This document shows positions 18,024 through 26,429 of a stretch of DNA of 64,000 bases, one piece after another. A program made the translations under genes and the position numbers. Source of the stretch: Paenibacillus xylanexedens (GTDB lineage Bacteria > Bacillota > Bacilli > Paenibacillales > Paenibacillaceae). The notes beneath the pieces are model-generated. The model saw nothing but the letters and a program-made list of their open reading frames with translations, ran no database searches and was not told where the DNA came from. The stretch covers positions 62,001 to 126,000 of the forward strand of contig NZ_VEBF01000004.1 in the NCBI RefSeq assembly GCF_007676705.1, given 5' to 3'. The first letter of the stretch is position 1. The number at the start of each line of letters is the position of its first letter.

Positions 18024-18269
18024 TTAGAATACTTGTACGACTTCTTGTACACCCTCAACTTCTTCGAGAAGGGCGCGTTCAATCCCGGCTTTTAAGGTAA
18101 TAGTGGAGCTTGGGCAACTGCCGCAGGCACCGACCAGTTTCAGCTTAATGATGCCGTCCTCCACGTCGACCAGTTCCACGTCACCGCCATCGCGTTGCAG
18201 GAACGGACGAAGTTTGTCAAGCACATCAGATACCTCATCGTACATGGTGCTTTGTGCGTTTTCGCTCAT
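18024..18269 (-). CDS. yutI: NifU C-terminal-domain Fe-S scaffold (YutI/Nfu)
   Basis: An 81-residue protein made of a single Nfu domain with the Fe-S binding CxxC (Cys49, Cys52 in GACGSCPSS). Such proteins carry a 4Fe-4S cluster to target enzymes in the cytoplasm. The ATG at 18269 is preceded by GGAAAGGAG; a TTG three codons earlier is closer to that site and less likely. It neighbours YuzB, a NADH dehydrogenase-like protein and a HesB protein, a grouping like B. subtilis yutI-yuzB-yutJ-yutM. Confidence 0.9.
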   Translation of the reverse strand: MSENAQSTMYDEVSDVLDKLRPFLQRDGGDVELVDVEDGIIKLKLVGACGSCPSSTITLKAGIERALLEEVEGVQEVVQVF

Positions 18270-18349
18270 TTTTTTCAACTCCTTTCCTTACTATATTATA
18301 TTACAAATGGCCATAAATTAAAATGGTCAAACAAAGCAGGTGAACCTAT

Positions 18350-18604
18350 ATGAGACCGATTATTGAATTTTGTGCCAATAATATGCATTTTGGCACAGAT
18401 GAAGTCATGGATCAACTGGAAGAAAATCCAGACTATGACGTGATTGAATACGGCTGCCTCACCAACTGCGGCCAATGTTCTATGACCCCATTTGCACTGG
18501 TGAATGGCGAAGTTGTCATCACAGACAAAGTGGAAGATCTATATAACGCCATTCTGGCCAAAATTGCCGAAGCCGATGCCTGGGACGAGCTCGAACTCGA
18601 CTAA
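18350..18604 (+). CDS. yuzB: DUF1450 family protein YuzB
   Basis: An 84-residue small protein of the YuzB/DUF1450 family with a conserved Cys cluster (Cys8, and Cys36, Cys40, Cys43 in GCLTNCGQC) that could bind a metal or an Fe-S cluster. The function is unknown. Its stop codon overlaps the stop of the convergent yutJ-like gene by 4 bases (18601-18604). Confidence 0.9.
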   Translation: MRPIIEFCANNMHFGTDEVMDQLEENPDYDVIEYGCLTNCGQCSMTPFALVNGEVVITDKVEDLYNAILAKIAEADAWDELELD

Positions 18605-19662
18605 CCGAGATGGCGCTTGGACATCCAGAGCACACCACTTTTTAAAATACGAGGTACACGTCCCATCATAGACGTTTTACCCATCAGCCCAAACCCAGAC
18701 TTCTTGCCGAGTGCACCGAGTGTGCCACGAAGCTTGAGTGGATGTGGATTGGGCTTTTCGCCTTTCCAGAGGGCATGCTGAATATGGGCGATCTGCTCAC
18801 CCTGCACTTCCGCAGCTTGACCGCTAGGTGCATAAGGGACACTCGCACAGTCACCAACGACATATACATCGGTATATTCCGGGATTTGGTAGTATTCATT
18901 CAGGACGACACGACCTTGCGGGTCTTTGGTTACGTCCAGATCCTGTACCACTTTTACGGGCTGAATGCCTGCAGTCCACACGACAGCATCGGTTAGGATC
19001 TGTTCATCCCGGTTATAGATGGCGTTCGGTTCAACGCGTGAAATGGCGATATGCCCGCGTGTCTCTACCTGATGTTCGTTGAACCATTCATGCACATACA
19101 CGGACAGACGTTGCGGGAAGGCGGATAATACACGTTCACCACGATCCAGAATGCTGATGTTCAGATCCGGTCTGCTCTCACGAAGTTCGGCTGCCATCTC
19201 GACACCACTTAATCCGCCGCCAACGATGTGCACATTGCCATAGGCTTTGATCTCATTAAGACGCAGGTAGGTCTCGCGTGTTTTGCTAAAGCTCTGAATG
19301 GTACAGCTATAATCTTCGGCGCCTGGTGTGTTGTGGAAACGGTCTGTACAACCAAGTCCAATGACAAGCTTGTCGTAAACGAGCGGGTCTTGGCCTTCAA
19401 ATTCAATCTGACGCTGTTCCAGGTCAATCGAAGTAACTTCTCCATAACGGTAAGTAACTTTATCGCTCACTGGAAATTGGATACGCAGGTCATAATCGGA
19501 TACGGTTCCTGCTGCGAGTGCGTAATATTCTGTCTTTAATCCCTGAAAGGGGCTGCGGTCCACCAACACAATCTGTGTATCGGCTGGAATTTTACCTTCC
19601 AGAAGTTCCTTGATAATGGTGAGGCCGCCATAGCCGCCTCCAAGAATGACGAAATTTTTCAT
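18601..19662 (-). CDS. yutJ: NADH dehydrogenase-like FAD protein YutJ
   Basis: A 353-residue flavoprotein related to type II NADH dehydrogenases: N-terminal FAD motif GGGYGG, second Rossmann motif GGGLSG near residue 150, and a C-terminal FAD motif with VVGDCAS. The ATG at 19660-19662 has AGAAAGGAAG upstream. It probably oxidises NAD(P)H in the cytoplasm or at the membrane; its electron acceptor is unknown. A second NDH-2-like gene is at 45781. A perfect 12-bp hairpin (GGAGCAGCTATG and complement, 19714-19743) lies just upstream with no obvious role. Confidence 0.88.
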   Translation of the reverse strand: MKNFVILGGGYGGLTIIKELLEGKIPADTQIVLVDRSPFQGLKTEYYALAAGTVSDYDLRIQFPVSDKVTYRYGEVTSIDLEQRQIEFEGQDPLVYDKLVIGLGCTDRFHNTPGAEDYSCTIQSFSKTRETYLRLNEIKAYGNVHIVGGGLSGVEMAAELRESRPDLNISILDRGERVLSAFPQRLSVYVHEWFNEHQVETRGHIAISRVEPNAIYNRDEQILTDAVVWTAGIQPVKVVQDLDVTKDPQGRVVLNEYYQIPEYTDVYVVGDCASVPYAPSGQAAEVQGEQIAHIQHALWKGEKPNPHPLKLRGTLGALGKKSGFGLMGKTSMMGRVPRILKSGVLWMSKRHLG

Positions 19663-19897
19663 GACTCGGCTTCCTTTCTGCATCAGTCCCACTGAAATGG
19701 GGCTGTAACCTGTGGAGCAGCTATGCAATGACATAGCTGCTCCTTTTGTTGGGATTTGAATAATTGAAAAGTAAACATTGAAAATTGAAGATATCATTCA
19801 GCAGTTTGCACCACTCGGATTCAAACGTCTCCCTATCATGAAAGTAGCGTTCTGGAGTGATGCGGGTGCAATATTGGTTTTAGATGTGGTTTATATA

Positions 19898-21004
19898 CTA
19901 TTCGTACACTTGAATTTCATTGTAGAACGTATCACGTTCTACCGGAATGCGTCCTGCACCTTTAATGAGCCATATCAGCTCTTTGCGGGTGAGTCCTTCA
20001 GGTGTTAATGCACCTGCTGCATGACTAATCCGTTCGCGAACAATCGTGCCGTGTGCATCCGAAGCACCAAATCCAAGTGCAACTTGAGTCAGCTGTGGAC
20101 CGATGTTGATGAAGTAGGCTTTGATATGATCAATGTTATCCAGCATCAAACGGCTGATTGCAATTGTTTTGAGATCCTCATACGCCGAGTTACGACGCAT
20201 AATGCTCGCGTTTTTACTTTTTGGCTGCATGGAAAGCGGGATGAAGACCATGAATCCATTCGTCTCATCTTGCAATTCACGAATCTGCGCCATATGGTTA
20301 ACGCGGTCCTCATAGGATTCGATCGATCCATACAGCATTGTTGTATGAGTGCGCATGCCCAGGTTATGAGCTGTACGGTGCACCTCAAGATAACGATCCA
20401 CGTTCGCTTTGTCTACACGCATTTTTTTGCGATATTCATCCGACAGAATCTCAGCGCCGCCGCCAGTCAGGGATTGCAGACCTGCTTTTTGCAGCTCCTG
20501 CAGTACTTCCTTAATACTGAGTCCACTGATTCGAGTGAAGAAGTCAATCTCGGCTGCCGTGTAGGCTTTCAGCGTAACATTCGGATATTTCTCGTTTAAA
20601 GCACGCAGGGAATCGACATAATACTGAAAAGGAACATGGTTGTTATGTCCGCCTACGATATGGAACTCACGTACACCTGGATGAATATGCTGTTCCACAT
20701 AATCGATCATCTCCTGACCGGATAATGTGTAAGAGCCATCTTCCCCCTGGTCTTTGCGGAAATTACAAAAAGCGCAGTGAGCTTCACATACGTTTGTAAA
20801 ATAAAGACTCATGTTCTCGATGAAATATACTTTCTTACCATTCTTCCGCAGGTTGGCCTCATTGGCCAGCTGGCCCAAAGTCAGCAGATCATCTGTTTCA
20901 TACAGATATACGCCGTCTTCTACGCTCAGCCTTACGCCGTTCTGTACTTTCTCAACGATTTCAGCCATTCTTTTGTCTGTGAACGGTGTTACCAATGTAG
21001 ACAT
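19898..21004 (-). CDS. mqnE: Aminofutalosine synthase MqnE (radical SAM)
   Basis: A 368-residue radical SAM enzyme with the cluster motif CEAHCAFC (Cys73, Cys77, Cys80) and the MqnE/MqnC family context (EFHIVGGHN, YTAAEIDFF, GAEILSD). MqnE joins the enolpyruvyl product of MqnA to SAM to make aminofutalosine in the futalosine route to menaquinone. AGGAGG lies 6 bases before the ATG. No other mqn gene is in the window. The transcript appears to start near 21295, giving a leader of about 290 bases with strong structure. Confidence 0.93.
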   Translation of the reverse strand: MSTLVTPFTDKRMAEIVEKVQNGVRLSVEDGVYLYETDDLLTLGQLANEANLRKNGKKVYFIENMSLYFTNVCEAHCAFCNFRKDQGEDGSYTLSGQEMIDYVEQHIHPGVREFHIVGGHNNHVPFQYYVDSLRALNEKYPNVTLKAYTAAEIDFFTRISGLSIKEVLQELQKAGLQSLTGGGAEILSDEYRKKMRVDKANVDRYLEVHRTAHNLGMRTHTTMLYGSIESYEDRVNHMAQIRELQDETNGFMVFIPLSMQPKSKNASIMRRNSAYEDLKTIAISRLMLDNIDHIKAYFINIGPQLTQVALGFGASDAHGTIVRERISHAAGALTPEGLTRKELIWLIKGAGRIPVERDTFYNEIQVYE

Positions 21005-21029
21005 ATTGTTTCCTCCTGTTCTTAACCGG

Positions 21030-21240
21030 ATTGGAGTTGTATGTAGGATCTGCATACAGAACTACATAGCAAAGATGCGGTCATCTGCCGCTTTCTTATA
21101 AGGACTAACTCTTATTTACCCGGTGCAGCGTATGCTGCATATGAAAGCTAAATTTTTTCAAAAAATGGAGTCGATTGACTCATATATGCATTGGGGACTG
21201 CGTTGCAGTCTCGAAATGTGAAAAAAATTACAACTCCAAT
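21030..21240 (-). ncRNA. Candidate structured leader RNA of mqnE
   Basis: A perfect 12-bp inverted repeat (ATTGGAGTTGTA at 21030-21041, complement at 21229-21240) closes a region with five simple hairpins: GACTGC/GCAGTC (21196-21210), GAGTC/GACTC (21168-21181), GCAGC/GCTGC (21125-21138), GCGG/CCGC (21077-21091) and ATGTAG/CTACAT (21041-21067). The 3' side of the closing stem ends 15 bases before the mqnE ribosome site. I do not recognise a known riboswitch class. Regulation of mqnE by this RNA is an inference. Confidence 0.5.
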
Positions 21241-21301
21241 TATGACCATCGTCTGAATAAGTCATGACAAAATACCGACATTTCAGTGCGACCACCTATT
21301 C

Positions 21302-21330
21302 ATTATAAACCTCGTATCCCGGGGGTTCAA
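21302..21330 (-). promoter_or_regulatory. SigA promoter of mqnE
   Basis: On the minus strand TTGAAC (21330-21325) and a perfect TATAAT (21307-21302) are 17 bases apart. Transcription would start near 21295, well upstream of the start codon at 21004. Confidence 0.7.
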
Positions 21331-21384
21331 TACACTGGGAAGAAAAAGGAGTCGAGGGGGAACGCGGAAAGAGGCAAACATGAC

Positions 21385-21413
21385 TTGAGACCCTTGACGG
21401 GGTGGAGTATAAT
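21385..21413 (+). promoter_or_regulatory. SigA promoter of the HesB gene
   Basis: TTGAGA (21385-21390) and TATAAT (21408-21413) are separated by 17 bases, 36 bases before the start codon. Confidence 0.7.
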
Positions 21414-21449
21414 TTAAAGAAGAGTTAATGAAAAGGAGAGTGACCTGGC

Positions 21450-21806
21450 ATGATTAACATCAGCGAAACGGCTGCTGACAGATTGAAAGAGATGCTTGCA
21501 CAGCAAGAGACACCTGGTATGTTCCTGCGTCTTGGCGTAGCACCGGGCGGTTGTACCGGATTTTCGTACGCCATGGGCTTTGACGATAAAGAGTCCGATG
21601 AGGACCTGTATATGGATATTCAGAACATGAAGGTTGTAGTCGAAAAAGAAAACCTGAAATATCTGAATGGTCTTGAAATTGACTTTGAAGAGTCCGGCAT
21701 GACGGGTGGGTTCACGATTCATAACCCGAACGCGGTAGCGACCTGCGGATGTGGATCTTCTTTCCGTACGAAGGAAGAAGCGGGCGTTCCGGATAAAGAT
21801 TGTTAA
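21450..21806 (+). CDS. yutM: HesB/IscA-type Fe-S assembly protein
   Basis: A 118-residue A-type carrier with the three conserved cysteines: Cys35 (GGCTGF) and the CxC pair Cys99/Cys101 (TCGCGSSF). These proteins receive and pass on Fe-S clusters in the cytoplasm. The sequence and company (Nfu, YuzB, YutJ nearby) agree with B. subtilis YutM. It is a single-gene unit with its own promoter and terminator. Confidence 0.9.
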   Translation: MINISETAADRLKEMLAQQETPGMFLRLGVAPGGCTGFSYAMGFDDKESDEDLYMDIQNMKVVVEKENLKYLNGLEIDFEESGMTGGFTIHNPNAVATCGCGSSFRTKEEAGVPDKDC

Positions 21807-21830
21807 GAATATAGAAATAAGAATAAATGA

Positions 21831-21873
21831 GGCGCAGTTTCAGCGGGTAAAACCGTTGAAGCTGCGCTTTTTT
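21831..21873 (+). terminator. Terminator after the HesB gene
   Basis: GCGCAGTTTCAGCGG pairs with CCGTTGAAGCTGCGC (one internal mismatch) around a 6-base loop and is followed by six T. Confidence 0.92.
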
Positions 21874-21943
21874 ATGTGCTTCAAAGTCAGATGGTCTCGG
21901 ACATTCAAGGTGTTACTACTTTCTGTTACTTGGCGTAATCATT

Positions 21944-24241
21944 TCAGTTCACATGTTTCTGTTGGTGGTGAATGTCCATAAGATGTTGTTTTCGAAAAGT
22001 TCCAGGCGAGATGCCGGTTGTCTTCTTGAATATTCGATTGAAGGAAGTAATGTTCTGGTATCCCACGCGGACACTAATTTCGTTAATCGTCCAGTTCGTC
22101 GTAGCCAGCAGCTCACATGCTTTGCGCATGCGGATTTTTTGCAGATGCTCGCTAAAATTGATGCCGGTTTTATCTTTGATATACACGGAGAGATATGTCG
22201 TCGACAGATTCAGTTTCTCGGACAGATACTCGAGTGAGATATCCTCCATGTAATGAGAGTTGATAATCTCGTAGAACACGACGATGGTGGGTTCTTCCAC
22301 AACTGGGAGTCCGCTATCCTGCATGATGGCAAGGGATGAGTTAATGATATACTTAAAAACAGTCTCATAGTCTTCCTGCGAATGGCAATCCTGAAGCATA
22401 CTTTTCCATTCGTGCAGAGATGTATCCGTTCTTTTGTATGACAAATGCTGATCCATAACTTCAATGATATGATTGGTTATGGAGAGAGCCAATTGCCTAA
22501 ACTGAAGCACACCTGCCTCTTTTTTGACGAATTGGGCGAACGCCTGACGTATCCATTCCATGCAGGTGTCTTCTTCCAGTGAATGGAGTGCCTGATCGAA
22601 CTCACGCCCCCGTTTTAACAGAGGTTGATCCAGATCGGGCAGGGGACGGGCCTCACTGATCAACTGCGTTTCCTCTAGCAGGCGGGCTTCGGAGGCAAGA
22701 TCTCGTAATTGCTGGTAGGTTTCACTGAATTTGGTCGGTTGATTCGTAGCCGGAAGGGTACAGATGGTCACGACGTAATAATGGCTTTCTTCATCCAGAC
22801 TTGCTTTAAGTTGCTCTAGCAGAGTTTGAAGCTGGACGGTCGAAGCTCCTTTTAATATGGAGACGATCTCGTTTTTCTCCATTTGGAATGTATGATTGGC
22901 TTGAAACATCTCTTTGGTTTGCAAATGAATATAATCCAGCAAGTGACGTACTGCCCGCTCCCGGTCAAGGGGCATACTTCCAACTTCCGATATCCGGAAA
23001 CGGATGTCGTAATACACAATCTGATAACTTCCTCCATCCGCCAGGAAATCATTCCATTCACTTAGGTCTGTATTAATATTCTTCAGTTGATTCATATAGG
23101 AGTAATTGGTTAGAATTGCGTTCTGACGGTTAAGCTTGTCCACAATCGTATCCTTTTCTTTCTTCAAATCCTCGATCCTGCTCTGAATCAGATCATATTC
23201 CCAGATACGACTATCTCTTGCTCTGACATCACCGGCTTCATAACGTGATGTACGGTCCAGCAGGGAGGATAACATATGCTTGACCGGTGTATGCAGGCGG
23301 CGGCTTAAATAAAGGGATACCAGCGTTGCTGCCAGAAGTGAGAATACAAAGATAAGAACCATATAACCGGTCAATCGCTGTAATTGATCTGCAATGCGAG
23401 TATCTGCCAAAGAGGTAATGTAGGTGAGCCCATCCGCAGCCTCTGTCTTGAAATAATATCTTCCATTCTCTTTGAGTGCAGTTGCTCCATTCTGAAAAAC
23501 AGGTGTTGCTTCTTCCTCTGCTGTTGAGCCCGAGTGGTAAAGGATGTTGCTATGATCATCCGTAATAGTCAAGGTATGTCCAGCTGTGGTGCCGAAAAAG
23601 GACTCCACTGCTTTCTCGATATCCACCATTGCAATGATCTGGTAAGCCGTGCCGGGTTTCTTGAACGTGTATGGCAGAAGCCGCCTGCTCTCGGGAGACC
23701 CTGCGTTCATATGAAAAGAAGTTGAAGGCGAGATCAGGAAAGTGTGAGGCTGATCCGCGAGTGTCTCCCAATGTTCCAATGGATAGGAATCGCTTTGATA
23801 CGATGTGTTGAACATGTAATCCGAACTGCCGCTGCCTGATTTACCGAACGCGAAGTGGTCCCCAGGAAAATGCACGATAACATCTTCCAGCAAAAACAAA
23901 GAATTGTACACATATCCCCGAATGTCCATCATCACATTTTTGGCCTTCAGATAGTCTGCCTGTTCCAATCCCACTCTTTGCAATTGCCGGTTGAAGGCGA
24001 CCAGATCCTGATTGTTATACATATGGAACAGCATGATCTGAATTTGTTCCATATGATTGGAGAATCGTTCCGCTGTATTCTTCGTTTCATTGTGACTGTT
24101 TTGGACAATTTCCTCCTGCAGACTCGTTTTGAATACATAATAAATCAGAATATAGAATAGGCAGAACAATGAAATGATCGCCAAAAAGCTGACAAATAAC
24201 TTAAAAAACAGGGTTCGTTTTTTGTTCAACATCCAATTCAT
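21944..24241 (-). CDS. Membrane-bound AraC-family sensor regulator (YesN/YtdP-like)
   Basis: A 765-residue protein with an N-terminal membrane helix (about 10-36), a large extracellular sensor region, a second helix near residue 290-312, a HAMP-like/cytoplasmic region, and a C-terminal double helix-turn-helix AraC domain (EYLSEKLNLSTTYLSVYIKDKTG and GYQNITSFNRIFKKTTGISPGTFR). Such proteins in Paenibacillus usually regulate an adjacent sugar ABC importer. It is divergent from exactly such an operon at 24530. The ATG at 24241 has GAGGGG 7 bases upstream; an ATG five codons earlier has none. Confidence 0.88.
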   Translation of the reverse strand: MNWMLNKKRTLFFKLFVSFLAIISLFCLFYILIYYVFKTSLQEEIVQNSHNETKNTAERFSNHMEQIQIMLFHMYNNQDLVAFNRQLQRVGLEQADYLKAKNVMMDIRGYVYNSLFLLEDVIVHFPGDHFAFGKSGSGSSDYMFNTSYQSDSYPLEHWETLADQPHTFLISPSTSFHMNAGSPESRRLLPYTFKKPGTAYQIIAMVDIEKAVESFFGTTAGHTLTITDDHSNILYHSGSTAEEEATPVFQNGATALKENGRYYFKTEAADGLTYITSLADTRIADQLQRLTGYMVLIFVFSLLAATLVSLYLSRRLHTPVKHMLSSLLDRTSRYEAGDVRARDSRIWEYDLIQSRIEDLKKEKDTIVDKLNRQNAILTNYSYMNQLKNINTDLSEWNDFLADGGSYQIVYYDIRFRISEVGSMPLDRERAVRHLLDYIHLQTKEMFQANHTFQMEKNEIVSILKGASTVQLQTLLEQLKASLDEESHYYVVTICTLPATNQPTKFSETYQQLRDLASEARLLEETQLISEARPLPDLDQPLLKRGREFDQALHSLEEDTCMEWIRQAFAQFVKKEAGVLQFRQLALSITNHIIEVMDQHLSYKRTDTSLHEWKSMLQDCHSQEDYETVFKYIINSSLAIMQDSGLPVVEEPTIVVFYEIINSHYMEDISLEYLSEKLNLSTTYLSVYIKDKTGINFSEHLQKIRMRKACELLATTNWTINEISVRVGYQNITSFNRIFKKTTGISPGTFRKQHLMDIHHQQKHVN

Positions 24242-24529
24242 AGGCCAACCCCTCATTTTATTCTTCTACAGAGAACAAGTTATTTGGCCCATTCTACGCG
24301 TGAACTATTAAGCCGCAGAAAGCAGAGTATGAACGTGGTGTAAAAAGGGGCTATACCTTTTTTGCGAAAATGGCTGTTTTTTCAGGAAAGATCACGAATG
24401 ATGTAAATTCCATAAGGATCGGACAAGATCCCAAAAACGGTGTATACCCATTGCAGATAGTAAGCTGTAACATTCAACTTGAAGCTGAGCCAATTGCAAA
24501 TAGGCAGGCAGAAGGGGGAATTGCTGATT

Positions 24530-25498
24530 TTGGAACAGATGACATCCGTCAAGGAGCAGGCATACGGAAGTCGGGGGAATGGAAGCAGAGCGAAGAAATC
24601 CCGATTACGTTCATTTCGTAGAAATTGGGATCTGTATCTGTTATTTTCGCCTGTCCTCATCTACTTCATTGTGTTTCATTATGTACCCATGTATGGCATG
24701 CAGATTGCCTTCAAGGACTTTATTGCCAATAAAGGCATAACCGGAAGCCCGTGGGTGGGATTTAAGCATTTTGAACGGTTTTTTGACAGCTTTTACTTTT
24801 GGCGAGTTATTAAAAACACGATGGGGATTGGTTTGTATGAATTAGTGGTTGGCTTCCCTATTCCTATTCTTCTGGCATTGATGATCCACGAAGTCAGGTC
24901 TGGGAAATTCAGAAGATTTGTGCAGACGGTGACCTACATGCCTCATTTTTTATCTACCGTCGTTATGGTGGGTATGGTCATGATGTTTTTGTCTCCTGTC
25001 AGTGGATTGATTAATTTGGCAATTACGGCTTTGGGTGGAGAAGCCATCTCGTTCATGACAGAACCGGGTTGGTTCAAGAGTATCTTTGTATGGTCAGGTG
25101 TCTGGCAGACAATGGGCTGGAGCTCGATCATCTATTTGGCGGCTCTTGCCGGAGTCGACCCACAGCTACATGATGCAGCCAAGGTGGATGGTGCGACCAG
25201 ACTTCAACGAATCTGGCATGTGAACATCCCGGGTATTGCCCCGACCATGGTTGTGCTGTTAATTCTTAATGTGGGGTCCATTATGGGCGTGGGATTTGAG
25301 AAAGTATTCCTCCTGCAAAACGCGTTGAACATGGAAGCATCGGATGTGATCGCAACCAATGTATATCGTAGCGGAATTCTTGGGGCACAGTACAGCTATT
25401 CCGCAGCTGTCGGCCTGTTCAACTCGGTTATCAATTTTATATTGCTGCTGACCGTCAACCGGCTCGCCCGCAAAGTCAGCTCCAGCAGTTTATGGTAA
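24530..25498 (+). CDS. LplB-type carbohydrate ABC transporter permease
   Basis: A permease of about 322 residues with six membrane segments (NWDLYLLFSPVLIYFIVFHYVPMYGMQIAFKDF is the typical start) and the EAA-like motif DAAKVDGATRLQRIWHVNIPGI. The start is uncertain: TTG 24530 lies about 11 bases after GAAGGGGGA, TTG 24521 abuts it, and ATG 24539 is farther away. With the next two genes it forms an LplABC/YtcPQ-type importer for oligosaccharides or sugar derivatives. No cytoplasmic ATPase is encoded here; such systems commonly share an MsmX-type ATPase encoded elsewhere. Confidence 0.85.
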   Translation: MEQMTSVKEQAYGSRGNGSRAKKSRLRSFRRNWDLYLLFSPVLIYFIVFHYVPMYGMQIAFKDFIANKGITGSPWVGFKHFERFFDSFYFWRVIKNTMGIGLYELVVGFPIPILLALMIHEVRSGKFRRFVQTVTYMPHFLSTVVMVGMVMMFLSPVSGLINLAITALGGEAISFMTEPGWFKSIFVWSGVWQTMGWSSIIYLAALAGVDPQLHDAAKVDGATRLQRIWHVNIPGIAPTMVVLLILNVGSIMGVGFEKVFLLQNALNMEASDVIATNVYRSGILGAQYSYSAAVGLFNSVINFILLLTVNRLARKVSSSSLW

Positions 25499-25511
25499 GG
25501 AAGGTGAGGAG

Positions 25512-26393
25512 ATGGCACAAAGTCGTGGTGACCAGGCAGTCGAATGGATAATCTATGCAGCTCTTGCGGTAGTCTCTCTAGTGGTGTTGTATCCCGTATT
25601 CTTTGTAGGTATTGCATCGATTAGTAATCCCGAAAACGTCATGCGCGGTGAGGTCTGGCTGTGGCCCAAGGAACTCTCGCTGGTTGGTTATGAACGTCTG
25701 TTTGCGAATAGCGAGCTGATGAAAGGATATGGGAACACCTTGTTATACACGGTGGCCGGCACATTGCTCAACCTGGTGATGACCATTGCGGCAGCATATC
25801 CGTTATCCAGAGCCGATTTTAGCGGAAGAACTGTTTTTACGGTTTTGATTGTATTCACCATGTTTTTCAGTGGAGGCATGATTCCGACCTACTTGCTCAT
25901 CAAGGACCTGGGTATGCTGGACACCTTTTGGGTCATGATTATTCCGTCGGCGTTATCCGTATGGAATATGCTGATCATGAAGACGTTTTTTCAGAACTCC
26001 ATACCGAAGGAAATTCAGGAAGCGGCTTTTATGGATGGTTGTTCAAACATAAAGGTACTGATGCGGATTGTTCTGCCTCTTTCCGGGCCGGTATTGGCCG
26101 TCATGGTTCTATTTTACGCAGTGGGGCACTGGAACAGTTATTTTAACGCCCTAATCTATTTGTCAGACCGGGACAAGTATCCGCTGCAGTTGTTTTTACG
26201 CGAAATATTAGTTCAGGGTCAGATGCAGGAAATGGTCGATATCAGTGACGATTCCCTGGGTCGAAGCATGATGGATGCTGAAGCCATCAAATATGCTGCT
26301 GTAATTATTACTAACCTTCCTATGTTGATCCTGTATCCGTTTTTGCAGAAATACTTCATTAAAGGCGTCATGATTGGCGCAGTAAAAGGGTAA
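25512..26393 (+). CDS. YtcP/LplC-type carbohydrate ABC transporter permease
   Basis: A 293-residue inner-membrane permease with six helices and the family signature EIQEAAFMDGCSNIKVLMRIVLPLSGP (EAA loop). It pairs with the preceding LplB-type subunit; the gap is 13 bases and includes AGGTGAGG. The C-terminal QKYFIKGVMIGAVKG is characteristic of this subfamily. Confidence 0.92.
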   Translation: MAQSRGDQAVEWIIYAALAVVSLVVLYPVFFVGIASISNPENVMRGEVWLWPKELSLVGYERLFANSELMKGYGNTLLYTVAGTLLNLVMTIAAAYPLSRADFSGRTVFTVLIVFTMFFSGGMIPTYLLIKDLGMLDTFWVMIIPSALSVWNMLIMKTFFQNSIPKEIQEAAFMDGCSNIKVLMRIVLPLSGPVLAVMVLFYAVGHWNSYFNALIYLSDRDKYPLQLFLREILVQGQMQEMVDISDDSLGRSMMDAEAIKYAAVIITNLPMLILYPFLQKYFIKGVMIGAVKG

Positions 26394-26429
26394 ACCATAA
26401 TCCATTTGATTATAAGGGAGTGCATGGAG

